Shown here piece by piece: positions 9,330 to 18,599 of a DNA stretch of 64,000 nt. The stretch is from Bacteroidota bacterium. Its GTDB lineage: Bacteria; Bacteroidota; Bacteroidia; Chitinophagales; Chitinophagaceae. The stretch is from assembly GCA_016706595.1 (NCBI GenBank), contig JADJJH010000007.1, forward strand, positions 310,001 to 374,000. The letters run 5' to 3'. Each line of letters begins with the position of its first letter. Position 1 is the stretch's first letter. The position numbers and the translations under genes are program-made. Under the pieces are notes generated by a model. That model ran no database searches and was not told the DNA's origin. It worked only from the letters and a program-made list of their open reading frames with translations.

Positions 9330-9337
9330 CAAAGGTA
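9330..9337 (-). promoter_or_regulatory. -7 promoter box (TACCTTTG) for the exporter operon
   Basis: Read on the minus strand this is an exact TAnnTTTG match, ending 4 nt before the start codon at 9325. Spacing predicts transcription beginning at or inside the start codon. Confidence 0.5.
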
Positions 9338-9461
9338 TTACAGCATTTGATAAGATAGATGTGTTGTAAAAATAATCTGAATGATTTATCTCATGCATAT
9401 TTTTAACTGATGGAATTTTAAATCCATATAATTGGTTACAAGGTTTAATAGGTAGTGTCGG

Positions 9462-9510
9462 CATAGCCGACGAAGAACATAAAGCTTGCAAAGCCACAGG
9501 CTTTGAAGAG
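9462..9510. repeat. Two small perfect hairpins; second one recurs at 48976
   Basis: GTCGGC-ATA-GCCGAC is followed by CAAAGCC (9489-9495) paired with GGCTTTG (9499-9505). The second hairpin and its flank gaacataaa match 48976-49010, where the stem is CGAAGCC/GGCTTCG. One base pair has changed on both sides at once. Confidence 0.65.
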
Positions 9511-9543
9511 TGTAGTAATGTTTGTATGTTTACCTTTTACATC

Positions 9544-11154
9544 ATGAAATTACTTGGGAGGTTTGTGTTGGTGGTTTTTACTTGTCTGCTAACGGCATGT
9601 AGTTCGACGCATACCAAGCGAAAAGTATTTCAAATGAATCAAGTACAAAATGTAGAAACGCTTGATCCGGCATTTGCAAAGAATCAATATATCATGTGGC
9701 ATGTCAATCAATGTTATAATCGATTGATAGAGTTTGATGAACAGATGTTACCCCAACCTTCGTTGGCTAAGCGTTGGTATATTTCGGATGACCGCTGTAC
9801 CTATACTTTTGTGTTGCGTGATGATGTGTATTTTCATGATAATGAAGCGTTCACAAATGGCCAAGGACGAAAAATGACTGCCGCGGATGTTGTGTATAGT
9901 TTTTCACGAATTGTAGATGAAAAAGTGGCTTCTTCCGGTGCATGGATTTTTAATGATCGAGTAGATAGTGTACATGCATTTACGGCCATTGATGATACTA
10001 CTTTTCAGTTGAAATTACTTCGGCCATTTAACCCCATGTTGGAGATTTTGAGTATGATGTATTGTTCTATTGTTCCGCATGAGGTAGTAGAATTATGGGG
10101 TAAAGATTTTCGGTCTCATCCTTGTGGTACAGGTCCTTTTGTGTTTCAAGAATGGGAAGAAGCAGTAGCCGTTATTTATACAAAAAATGAAAAATATTGG
10201 GAGAAGGATAGTAAGGGCAATCGACTTCCATATATTGATGGTATTAAGTTTTCGCAGGTAGATAGTAAGGCTACTGAATTTTTATTATTTATGCAAGGTG
10301 ATATTGATTTTATGAATGGAATTGATGCCGTTTTTAAAGATCAGATTTTAAGTAAACAAGGTGAGTTAAAAGAGGCGTATCAATCTAAATTTAGATTACA
10401 AAAACATGCGTATTTGAATATTGAATATTTGGGCATTTTACAAGATGATGTGAAGAATAGCAATAAGGCATTGTTACATAAAAAGTTGCGACAAGCTATT
10501 AATTACGGATTTGATAGAAAGAAATTGGTGACTTATGTACGCAATAATATTGGTGTGCCGGCAAATGCGGGCATGATACCTATTTCGTTGCCGGGGTATG
10601 ATAGTTTGTTGGTGAAGGGATATAGCTATCAACCCGAAAAAGCAAAGCAATTGATTGCAGAAGTGAAGAAGGAATTGGGTGTATTGCCTGAAATTACTTT
10701 ATTATCGAATGATAATTATTCAGACCGTTGTCATTTTATTACTTCGCAGTTGAAAGAATTAGGTTTGGAGATTAAGATTGAGATTATGCAGCCATCGTTA
10801 TTACGTGAACAGATGAGTAATTCAAATGCTGAATTTTTTTGGGCGACTTGGATTGCTGATTATCCGGATGCGGAGGCTTATCTAACCATGTTTTATAGTA
10901 AGAATACAGCACCTCCAAATTACACTCGGTTTTCGAATAATGCATTTGATGCATTGTATGAAAGGAGTTTGATTGAAAGTGATGATCAAGAGAAAATTCT
11001 TTTATATCAGCAGATGGATAGAATACTCATTGAAGAAGCGCCGGTGGTACCTTTATTTTATGATGAGGTAATGCATTTTGTACAAAATCGAGTGAAGCAT
11101 TTTAATACCAATAGTTCGAATTTGATAGATGTGAAAAGGGTTGTCCTAAATTAG
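9544..11154 (+). CDS. Peptide/oligopeptide ABC transporter substrate-binding lipoprotein (SBP family 5)
   Basis: The 536-residue product starts with a lipoprotein signal peptide (FTCLLTACSS, Cys near residue 19), so it is membrane anchored. It shows the family 5 layout: an N-terminal VETLDPAFAKN segment, YTFVLRDDVYFHDNEAF, then MTAADVVYSFSRI, and a C-terminal WIADYPDAEAYL with YEEAPVVPLF-like end. Relatives (OppA/DppA type) bind peptides or other amphipathic ligands. No matching permease or ATPase genes are nearby, so the partner transporter is encoded elsewhere or the protein acts alone. The ATG at 9544 is chosen over 9526 because it gives a normal signal peptide. Confidence 0.9.
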   Translation: MKLLGRFVLVVFTCLLTACSSTHTKRKVFQMNQVQNVETLDPAFAKNQYIMWHVNQCYNRLIEFDEQMLPQPSLAKRWYISDDRCTYTFVLRDDVYFHDNEAFTNGQGRKMTAADVVYSFSRIVDEKVASSGAWIFNDRVDSVHAFTAIDDTTFQLKLLRPFNPMLEILSMMYCSIVPHEVVELWGKDFRSHPCGTGPFVFQEWEEAVAVIYTKNEKYWEKDSKGNRLPYIDGIKFSQVDSKATEFLLFMQGDIDFMNGIDAVFKDQILSKQGELKEAYQSKFRLQKHAYLNIEYLGILQDDVKNSNKALLHKKLRQAINYGFDRKKLVTYVRNNIGVPANAGMIPISLPGYDSLLVKGYSYQPEKAKQLIAEVKKELGVLPEITLLSNDNYSDRCHFITSQLKELGLEIKIEIMQPSLLREQMSNSNAEFFWATWIADYPDAEAYLTMFYSKNTAPPNYTRFSNNAFDALYERSLIESDDQEKILLYQQMDRILIEEAPVVPLFYDEVMHFVQNRVKHFNTNSSNLIDVKRVVLN

Positions 11155-11194
11155 GAGCGTTCTATGGAAACATTCGCATTTTTTAAGAAGTGAA

Positions 11195-12154
11195 TTAGTT
11201 CGATTTCACAAATTCTACAATTGCATCAACACATTCTGGCACGATTTGCAATTCAGGATTACCATAGGCAGCCAGATTTTTTTCACGATTTTTTTCAGCA
11301 AACTTTAATACATGGTTCATGCCTTTAATCACTTGCATTTGGGCATTAGGTTTTGCTTTTTGAAGTTGGTTTGCATTTTCAATATCTACTTGAATGTCAT
11401 TTTCACCTTGGATAATTAAAGCAGGGATATTCAGTTTTTTAATTTCTATGCTTGGATCGTATTTTATCCAATTGATCATATAAGGTTGTATGCTTGGACG
11501 AAACAATGAGCCGAGCGCAGGGTCAGAATTTGTAAGTGTTTTACCTTGTTTTAAAGTATCCAGATATCTACAAGATTTATTGTAATAACTTGTATCAGGA
11601 ATAGCTGCAACAAGTTGTTTCTTTAAAATTTCATCGATGGCATAACCCGCGCCTGCGATTGAAATGTAAGCATCTGCTTTGGTTTTTAAACATGCCATGA
11701 GTCCTATAAGTGAGCCTTCACTATGTCCGGCAACAACCACTTTTGTAAATTGTTTATCTTTTTTAAGTTCATTAATCCATAAACTGGCATCATCGATAAA
11801 GTGGTCGAAGCGAAGAGCCTGTTCACCCATCATAAAAATACTTTCACCTACGCCGCGTTTATCGTAGCGTAGAGAGGCAATGCCATTATCGGCTAATTTT
11901 TCGGCGAGTTGTTTGTATGCATTTGAAATCAAATTAGGTGTTTGATTTCCATCACGATCTGTATGCCCCGAGCCGGCAATAATAAACACCAAAGGATATT
12001 TACTGACCTTATCAGGAATGGTTAATGTGCCAAAAATTGAGTTGGTATCAACTTTAACGCTTAGTGAGCTTGTTTTATAAATTTTATTGCTGTCGTTTTG
12101 TGCAACAACTTGTAGATGCAAGAAAACTAACGCAAATAAAAATAGTTTGTACAT
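11195..12154 (-). CDS. Exported alpha/beta hydrolase
   Basis: The 319-residue protein begins with a cleavable signal peptide (MYKLFLFALVFLHLQVVAQ). The nucleophile elbow is GHSEG, the oxyanion region is IIAGSGHTDRDG, and the strand-helix RYDKRGVGES is typical of dienelactone hydrolase or acyl-peptidase-like enzymes. The acid (GENDIQVD) and histidine (GMNHVLK) complete a Ser-Asp-His triad. It probably hydrolyses an ester or peptide in the periplasm; the substrate is unknown. The ORF can be extended to 12178, but the ATG at 12154 gives the better signal peptide. It ends convergent with the substrate-binding protein. Confidence 0.85.
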   Translation of the reverse strand: MYKLFLFALVFLHLQVVAQNDSNKIYKTSSLSVKVDTNSIFGTLTIPDKVSKYPLVFIIAGSGHTDRDGNQTPNLISNAYKQLAEKLADNGIASLRYDKRGVGESIFMMGEQALRFDHFIDDASLWINELKKDKQFTKVVVAGHSEGSLIGLMACLKTKADAYISIAGAGYAIDEILKKQLVAAIPDTSYYNKSCRYLDTLKQGKTLTNSDPALGSLFRPSIQPYMINWIKYDPSIEIKKLNIPALIIQGENDIQVDIENANQLQKAKPNAQMQVIKGMNHVLKFAEKNREKNLAAYGNPELQIVPECVDAIVEFVKSN

Positions 12155-12214
12155 ATGTTTGGTATTTTGAAAAATCATACTGTAGAATCAGAGATTTTTA
12201 GAGAGGTCTGATTA

Positions 12215-13504
12215 TTATTTCTTCATAGCGGCTTCTATCTCGGCTGTTGTAATTGGCATGTTTTTAAACAAATCTTGATTACCGGTTTTAGTTACCCAAA
12301 AATTGTTTTCTATTCGAATGCCAATTTGTTCTTGCTCGACATAAATACCCGGCTCAATTGTAAAAACCATACCTTCTTTTATAGGGGTGTTTCGTGTACC
12401 AATATCATGCACATCCAACCCTAAATGGTGACCTAAGCCATGATAAAAATATTTTTTACATGCACGATTGTCGGGCGATTCGTTTTTAATATCAGCTTTC
12501 GTAAGCAAGCCAATTTTTAATAATTGTTGATTCATTTCTACTTCGGCACTGGCGGTAATATCGAGCCATGTTTTACCTGGTTTCAATAATTTTTTTGCAT
12601 GCATGTGAACGGCTAAGCAAGCATCATAAATTTCTTTTTGACGTTTCGTGAATTTTCCATTTACCGGAATGGTTCGTGTAAGGTCGGCGCAGTAGTTACC
12701 ATATTCAGCACCAAAATCCATCAGTATCAATTCGCCGCTTTTGCATACCTGATTATTTTCAACATAATGCAAAATTCGTGCACGATCGCCACTCGCTAAT
12801 ATGCATCCATAGGCATGTCGCGTTGCGCGGTTACGAATAAACTCGTGGGTAATTTCGGCTTCAACTTCATGTTCCATCACGCCGGGTTTAATAAACTTAC
12901 AAACACGCAAAAGGGCTTTGTGCGTAATGTTAACTGCTTCTTGTAACACCGCAACTTCGTATTTGCTTTTAATGGCACGAAGTTCTTTCATAAGTAAAGC
13001 AGCGCGCTCGTATTTATGTAATGGAAATCGCTTCATCAAGTCGTGTACAAATAATAAATCGATACGAGGTATCGAAGTATCCATACGATCGTTTTCGTTA
13101 GTATCTAAATACACATATTCGGCATGATGCATCCAAGCTTGTAACATGGCATCTAACTGATCGAGATAGATAACAGTTTGCATACCTGAAATTTCCTTGG
13201 CTTCTTCTTTAGTCAGTTTATGACCTTCCCATTTTTCGAGTACTTCATTCGGACGAAGAATAACCAATACTTCACGATAGGTTTTATCTACATTATCGGG
13301 ATAAAGAACCACCATGGTTTTTTCTTGCACGATGCCTGATAACCAAACAATTTCGGAATTAGGTTTTTGATGATAGATAGCATCACCATTTTCAGGTAAT
13401 ATAGGGTGAGCATGAAAAATAGCAATAGCGTTCGACTTCATTTTTTTTACAAATCGTTCGCGGTTTAAAGTAAATAGTTTGGGATCTATTTTGTTGTATT
13501 TCAT
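12215..13504 (-). CDS. pepP: Xaa-Pro aminopeptidase (aminopeptidase P)
   Basis: The enzyme removes N-terminal residues that precede proline, using two metal ions. The 429-residue product has the N-terminal creatinase-like domain (HAHPILPENGDAIYHQKPNS) and the C-terminal pita-bread fold. Metal ligands are visible in order: MDFGAEYGNYCADLTRT (two Asp), GLGHHLGLDVHD (His), FTIEPGIYVE (Glu) and RIENNFWVT (Glu). The frame is open to 13561, but MKYNKIDPKLFTLNRERF at 13504 matches the usual N-terminus. Upstream, TACATTCG is a one-mismatch -7 box. It is cytoplasmic and seems to be transcribed alone. Confidence 0.92.
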   Translation of the reverse strand: MKYNKIDPKLFTLNRERFVKKMKSNAIAIFHAHPILPENGDAIYHQKPNSEIVWLSGIVQEKTMVVLYPDNVDKTYREVLVILRPNEVLEKWEGHKLTKEEAKEISGMQTVIYLDQLDAMLQAWMHHAEYVYLDTNENDRMDTSIPRIDLLFVHDLMKRFPLHKYERAALLMKELRAIKSKYEVAVLQEAVNITHKALLRVCKFIKPGVMEHEVEAEITHEFIRNRATRHAYGCILASGDRARILHYVENNQVCKSGELILMDFGAEYGNYCADLTRTIPVNGKFTKRQKEIYDACLAVHMHAKKLLKPGKTWLDITASAEVEMNQQLLKIGLLTKADIKNESPDNRACKKYFYHGLGHHLGLDVHDIGTRNTPIKEGMVFTIEPGIYVEQEQIGIRIENNFWVTKTGNQDLFKNMPITTAEIEAAMKK

Positions 13505-14002
13505 GTATTTGTTTTTTGCAACACGAATGTAGGGAAATAGGAAATAAGAAAGGGCAATCATCCATTTTTTATAGAATGAATGGGGTAAACCTATAAAAAA
13601 GGAGTCATCCTAAAAATTGGGAAAATCCGACAGGGCTGTCAAACGGGAAGTGTTTTTACAGGGTTTGCAACCAGCATGCTACCAATTCCAAGGATATCGA
13701 TGGAGTGGGAATGAAATTAATCTCTCTCATGATTCAATGTCAATATTATGAGATTGTTTTTAAAGTACAATACGCATGTATATAAATAAATAGGAAGGTT
13801 TTATATTTCTGCACCTACAAGAATGAAAATTCTATGCTTGCAGAATAATAACCCATGAATTCATGCCCAAGAAAAGCTAGTATTTTTTGAAAGATTGGGC
13901 ATTTTATAAGAAAAATATTTTTTTAGCATTTGTTTATAAATTCTCCAATTCAGTTACTACATTTGCGCTCATTCAATTTAACACATTATTATACATTAAC
14001 GG
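13505..14002. other. Intergenic region upstream of the respiratory operon
   Basis: About 500 bases without a gene lie between divergent pepP and actA. They contain a small hairpin (GACAG/CTGTC, 13629-13640), AT-rich sequence and the promoter box at 13958. Nothing else is recognised. Confidence 0.5.
13958..13965 (+). promoter_or_regulatory. -7 promoter box (TACATTTG) for the act-cox operon
   Basis: An exact TAnnTTTG match with a TTTG at 13929-13932 as a possible, rather distant, -33 element. It gives a leader of roughly 35-55 nt and is the only good promoter candidate before the nine-gene respiratory operon. Confidence 0.5.
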
Positions 14003-15280
14003 ATGTTAAGTTATATATTACGTATGGCTAAAGAAATAAAAGGTATTATTCTACTCGTTGCAATTTTAGTTTTGCAATCCTTCAACAGTATAGCCGCTCC
14101 AGACGGCAAAGCCTTGTTTCAGGCGAATTGCGCAGCTTGTCACAATCCGCTGAAAGACGCTACAGGTCCTGCTTTGCAGGGAATTTCAGGAAGGGCCCCT
14201 TCGAAGGAATGGATATATAGTTGGATTAAAAATTCAGGTAATGTAATATCAAGTGGCGATAAGTATGCTAATGAAATTTTTCTTAAATGGAATAAATCAG
14301 CCATGACCGCTTTTCCTTCATTAAAAAATGAGGATATTGATTCTATCATCAGTTATGTTGAAAATTTTAAGGCACCATCAAGTGTGGCCGCAGCGCCAGG
14401 AGCAGCCACCTCAGCCACACCAAAAGGCGATAACACCTTACTTTATACGATTCTTACTATAGTTCTTTTGTTGATTATTATGGTTTTGGCCTCGGTAAAT
14501 AAAGTTTTAAGTCGAGCCGCGAATGCAAAAGAAGGGGTGCCGTCTCCGAAAGATGTGCCCTTTTTTAGAAATAAAGTGGTGATTGCCTTATTAGCCACCA
14601 TGATTTTTGTAGGTTTTGGTGTTTGGCTTACACAGGGGGCTGAGTTTGGGCGACAAAAAAATTATATGCCTAAGCAACCCATTTTTTATTCACATAAAGT
14701 ACATGCCGGCGTTAATCAAGTAAATTGTTTGTATTGCCACTCAGGTGCCGAAAAAGGGCGTCATGCTATGATTCCTTCAACAACGGTTTGTATGAATTGC
14801 CATAAACAAATTAATGAATATACGGGGGCTGAAGCTAATCCTCTAGTTGATTTGGAAGGGAATACCATCGATGGAACCGCTGAAATTAAAAAGTTATATG
14901 ACTATGCCGGTTGGGATCCTGCAAAAAAGGATTACCGCCGCAATGCCGATGGAAGTATAGCTGCAAAACCAACCGAGTGGGTGAAAATTCATAACCTTCC
15001 TGATCACGTCTATTTTAATCACAGTTTACATACCGTTTCAGGTAAAATTGCTTGTCAGCGCTGCCATGGCGGTATTCAAGAAATGGATGAAGTATACCAA
15101 TTTGCTGATTTAAGCATGGGATGGTGTATTAACTGTCACCGCGAAACTAAGGTGCAGTTTGCCGACAATAACTATTATTCAATTTTCCAGAAATATCATG
15201 ATGAAATCAAATCGGGTAAACGAGCCGATGTGAAAGTGAGTGATATTGGTGGATTGGAGTGTCAGAAATGCCACTACTAA
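14003..15280 (+). CDS. actA: Alternative complex III subunit ActA, multiheme cytochrome c
   Basis: ActA passes electrons within alternative complex III, the quinol:cytochrome c oxidoreductase that replaces bc1. The 425-residue product has a signal peptide and six CxxCH heme sites: CAACH near residue 45 in an N-terminal monoheme domain, then CLYCH (about 243), CMNCH (263), CQRCH (352), CINCH (376) and CQKCH (420). Two hydrophobic segments near 150-170 and 195-215 separate the monoheme domain from the pentaheme part. The fused extra heme is a known Bacteroidota arrangement. The alternative start at 14024 (MAKEIKG) is equally plausible. It is the first gene of the operon. Confidence 0.93.
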   Translation: MLSYILRMAKEIKGIILLVAILVLQSFNSIAAPDGKALFQANCAACHNPLKDATGPALQGISGRAPSKEWIYSWIKNSGNVISSGDKYANEIFLKWNKSAMTAFPSLKNEDIDSIISYVENFKAPSSVAAAPGAATSATPKGDNTLLYTILTIVLLLIIMVLASVNKVLSRAANAKEGVPSPKDVPFFRNKVVIALLATMIFVGFGVWLTQGAEFGRQKNYMPKQPIFYSHKVHAGVNQVNCLYCHSGAEKGRHAMIPSTTVCMNCHKQINEYTGAEANPLVDLEGNTIDGTAEIKKLYDYAGWDPAKKDYRRNADGSIAAKPTEWVKIHNLPDHVYFNHSLHTVSGKIACQRCHGGIQEMDEVYQFADLSMGWCINCHRETKVQFADNNYYSIFQKYHDEIKSGKRADVKVSDIGGLECQKCHY

Positions 15281-15335
15281 GCAAGTAAATTGAAATTAAA
15301 TAATCGAAGAACCTCAACTGATAATCAGTACAAAT

Positions 15336-18300
15336 ATGAGTAAAAAACAATATTGGAAAGGACTTGAAGAGTTAGAACCTTCTTCAGCGTACAAAGCACA
15401 AATTGCCGATGAGTTTCGTGAGGATTTGCCTGTACTTGATATGTCAGGAATTGAAGAGGCAACTACTTCGCGCCGCGACTTCCTAAAGTATTTAGGTTTT
15501 AGTACCGTAGCCGCTACCATCGCCGCTAGTTGCGAAATGCCGGTTCGAAATGCCATTCCCTATGCTATCAAGCCAGAAAATGTAACACCGGGTGTACCTT
15601 TAATGTATGCATCTACTTATGTTGATGGTGGCGAATCGGTTCCGGTTTTAGTAAGAACCCGCGAAGGTCGTCCAATTAAAATAGAAGGAAACCGTGATTC
15701 GTCTTTAACACAAGGTGCAACCACAGCACGTATTCAGGCATCGGTTTTAAATTTGTATGATGCCACTCGATTGAAGTTCCCAACCATCAACCAAAAAGAA
15801 AGTACTTGGGAAGCAGTTGATAAAATGGTAGGTGATGCCTTAACCGGAATGGGCGGCGCACCTGTTTATATACTTACGTCGAGTATGAATAGTGTAACTA
15901 GCGCAATGGCGGTAGCACAATTCACGCAAAAGTATCCAAATACAAAGCATGTAATGTATGATGCTATTTCATACAGTGGGATGTTGGATGCCAATTTAAG
16001 TTCATTTGGAAGCAGAGCCATACCGGCTTACCGCTTCGATAATGCAAAAGTAATTGTGAGTTTAGGTGCCGACTTTTTAGGTACTTGGATTTCACCGGAG
16101 ATATACGCAAAACAATATAGTAAAGGCCGTAAACTCAATGCAAAGAATATTGCCATGAGCAAACATATTCAAGTTGAAGGTATGATGAGCTTAACCGGTA
16201 GCAGTGCCGATGAGCGTTATACTTGCAAACCTTCTGAATTTGGTGCCATTGCCGTAGCTATTTTAAATGCATTAAATGGAGGAAGCTCAAACTTAAGTGG
16301 CAATTTGAATACTGCAGTTAAAAAAATTGCAGCTTCATTAAATGCTAATAAAGGTGCAGCTTTGGTGGTTTGTGGTAGTAACGATAAAAATGTACAAACC
16401 ATTGTAAATGCCATTAATGCCAATATTGGTGCATTAGGTACTACCATGACTTTTGCTACAACAAATAATACTAAAAAAGGAAGCGATACGGATATGAATG
16501 CCTTTGCCGATGCACTTAAAAGTGGATCAGTAGGGGGTGTGATGTGTTTCGATTGTAACCCTGCTTATGATAGTATTCACGCAGCGGTGATCAAAGAGAA
16601 ATTAGCTTCATTAAAATTATCAGTTTCCTTTAATGATAGAAATGATGAGACGTCGAAACTTTGCAAAGTAGCTGCGCCTTCTCATCATTGGTTAGAAAGT
16701 TGGGGTGATGCCGAGCCTCATACCGGCTATTTTTCATTAATGCAACCTACAATTTCTCCTTTATTTAAAACTCGTCCTTGGGAAGAGTCTTTATTAAAAT
16801 GGAGCGGCGACACAACATCGCATTACGACTTTGTGAAGAATTATTGGATGGGTAAGCTTGGCGGACAAGCTGCATACGATGCTACATTACAAAAAGGAAT
16901 TATTGAACCTGAAACCATGACTATGGCAGGTGCAAGTTTTGCCGGTAATATAGCCGATGCAAGTGCTAAATGCAGCGCTATTAAGTCGTCAGCGAAAGAA
17001 ATTGTGATGTACGAAAAAGTAGGTATCGGTCGTGGTGCTGCATGGAGCAATAACCCATGGTTACAAGAATTACCCGATCCGATTTCGAAATGTACTTGGG
17101 ACAATTATGTTTTAATGTCGCCAAATACAGCAAAAGCTAATGGTGCCGAACATACCGATTTGAATGAAGTAAATCGTTTTAAAAAAGTATTTAAAGTAAA
17201 GGCCAATGGTAGCGAATTAAGCTTACCTGTTTTGGTTTTACCGGGTATGCACGACGATGTAATAGCTGTAGCACTTGGTTATGGAAGAGATAAAACGGTT
17301 GGTAAGGCTGCTGCTGAAACCGGTAAAAATGCTTACACGATGTTGGCTAAAAATGCCGATGGAAATATACAGTATGCATCTGCCGTAGAAATGACAGCTA
17401 CTTCAGAAACTTACGAATTGGCGATTACACAAACGCATCATACTTTTGAAGCGAAGCGCCCAATTTTATACGAGTTTACACTCGATCAATTTAAAAAAGA
17501 ACCTGCAGCATTATACGAAGAAAGAAAAGCACATCTTTCTCACTTCACCCATAGTTTCGATGACGAACAGGGTGGGCATGATGCACATGCACCAAAGGCA
17601 GATGCACATGCAGCTAAAACAGATGCGCATGCAACACCACATGCAGAAGCCGAAACTGATTGGCAAGAAGCATTCCGTGAAAATGGAACTTTGTACCCGA
17701 ATCATGAACCCCTTGGTTTAAAGTGGGGTATGAGTATTGATTTATCATCTTGTATTGGATGTGGTGCTTGTACCATTGCTTGCCAAGCCGAGAACAATGT
17801 TTCGGTAGTAGGTAAAAAACAAGTATTGCTTGCACATGATATGCATTGGCTACGTATCGATAGATATTTTGCCGGTGATCCATCTAAACCAGATTCTATT
17901 CAAACATTGTTCCAACCGATGCTTTGCCAACATTGCGACAATGCTCCTTGCGAAAATGTTTGTCCGGTAAACGCAACAAACCATAGCAACGAAGGCATTA
18001 ATCAAATGGCTTACAACCGTTGTATTGGTACAAGATATTGTGCGAATAACTGTCCGTATAAAGTTCGTCGCTTTAACTGGCGCGATTGGAATGAAGCTGA
18101 TTGCTTTGATGATAATGTTTATGAAGATGGACGTCGTGATGATTTGAATAATGATATTACTCGTATGGTATTAAACCCGGATGTTACGGTAAGAAGTCGT
18201 GGTGTCATGGAGAAATGTTCATTCTGTGTACAACGTTTACAAGGTGCAAAGGCAACAGCTAAAAAACAAGGGAGAACTTTGGGCGATGGAGAAGCAACCA

Positions 18301-18539
18301 CGGCTTGCCAACAATCATGTCCAACCAATGCCATTGAATTTGGTAATGTAAATGATAAAGCGAGTGCTATTTATAAACTTCGTTACGAAGAGCAAAAGGA
18401 GAGAGTTTTCCATGTATTAGAAGACTTACACACTTTACCGAATGTCAACTATTTATCTAAAATTAGAAATACAGATGTGTTGCAAAGTGTAAACCCTGAA
18501 AATGCCGGACACGAAGCAGGTGCTAAACCACACGCGTAA
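15336..18539 (+). CDS. actB: Alternative complex III subunit ActB, molybdopterin-like plus Fe-S protein
   Basis: The 1067-residue product is a fusion of a molybdopterin-oxidoreductase-like domain and a ferredoxin-like domain, as in other ActB proteins. A twin-arginine motif SRRDFLK near residue 44 is followed by a Cys (AASC) that could be lipidated. The C-terminal third has the four cysteine clusters: CIGCGACTIAC (about 806), CQHCDNAPCENVC, CIGTRYCANNC and CSFC with CQQSC (about 990), consistent with one 3Fe-4S and three 4Fe-4S centres. A His/Ala/Asp-rich linker (about 747-770) joins the halves. In known ActB the molybdopterin fold lacks the cofactor. Quinol electrons flow through this subunit to ActA/ActE. 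Confidence 0.94.
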   Translation: MSKKQYWKGLEELEPSSAYKAQIADEFREDLPVLDMSGIEEATTSRRDFLKYLGFSTVAATIAASCEMPVRNAIPYAIKPENVTPGVPLMYASTYVDGGESVPVLVRTREGRPIKIEGNRDSSLTQGATTARIQASVLNLYDATRLKFPTINQKESTWEAVDKMVGDALTGMGGAPVYILTSSMNSVTSAMAVAQFTQKYPNTKHVMYDAISYSGMLDANLSSFGSRAIPAYRFDNAKVIVSLGADFLGTWISPEIYAKQYSKGRKLNAKNIAMSKHIQVEGMMSLTGSSADERYTCKPSEFGAIAVAILNALNGGSSNLSGNLNTAVKKIAASLNANKGAALVVCGSNDKNVQTIVNAINANIGALGTTMTFATTNNTKKGSDTDMNAFADALKSGSVGGVMCFDCNPAYDSIHAAVIKEKLASLKLSVSFNDRNDETSKLCKVAAPSHHWLESWGDAEPHTGYFSLMQPTISPLFKTRPWEESLLKWSGDTTSHYDFVKNYWMGKLGGQAAYDATLQKGIIEPETMTMAGASFAGNIADASAKCSAIKSSAKEIVMYEKVGIGRGAAWSNNPWLQELPDPISKCTWDNYVLMSPNTAKANGAEHTDLNEVNRFKKVFKVKANGSELSLPVLVLPGMHDDVIAVALGYGRDKTVGKAAAETGKNAYTMLAKNADGNIQYASAVEMTATSETYELAITQTHHTFEAKRPILYEFTLDQFKKEPAALYEERKAHLSHFTHSFDDEQGGHDAHAPKADAHAAKTDAHATPHAEAETDWQEAFRENGTLYPNHEPLGLKWGMSIDLSSCIGCGACTIACQAENNVSVVGKKQVLLAHDMHWLRIDRYFAGDPSKPDSIQTLFQPMLCQHCDNAPCENVCPVNATNHSNEGINQMAYNRCIGTRYCANNCPYKVRRFNWRDWNEADCFDDNVYEDGRRDDLNNDITRMVLNPDVTVRSRGVMEKCSFCVQRLQGAKATAKKQGRTLGDGEATTACQQSCPTNAIEFGNVNDKASAIYKLRYEEQKERVFHVLEDLHTLPNVNYLSKIRNTDVLQSVNPENAGHEAGAKPHA

Positions 18540-18599
18540 TAAAACTTAATAAAACTCTATCTCAACTGTGTAAAAACACTTGGAATAAAAATAAAAGAT

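Noticed and set aside
9309..9497. 62-residue minus-strand ORF upstream of the adaptor gene
   Set aside because: It spans a hairpin repeat and a promoter box and has no recognisable protein features.
17446..17721. Small His/Met-rich ORF
   Set aside because: It is an overlapping frame of the His-rich linker in ActB; codon pattern and conserved motifs support only ActB.
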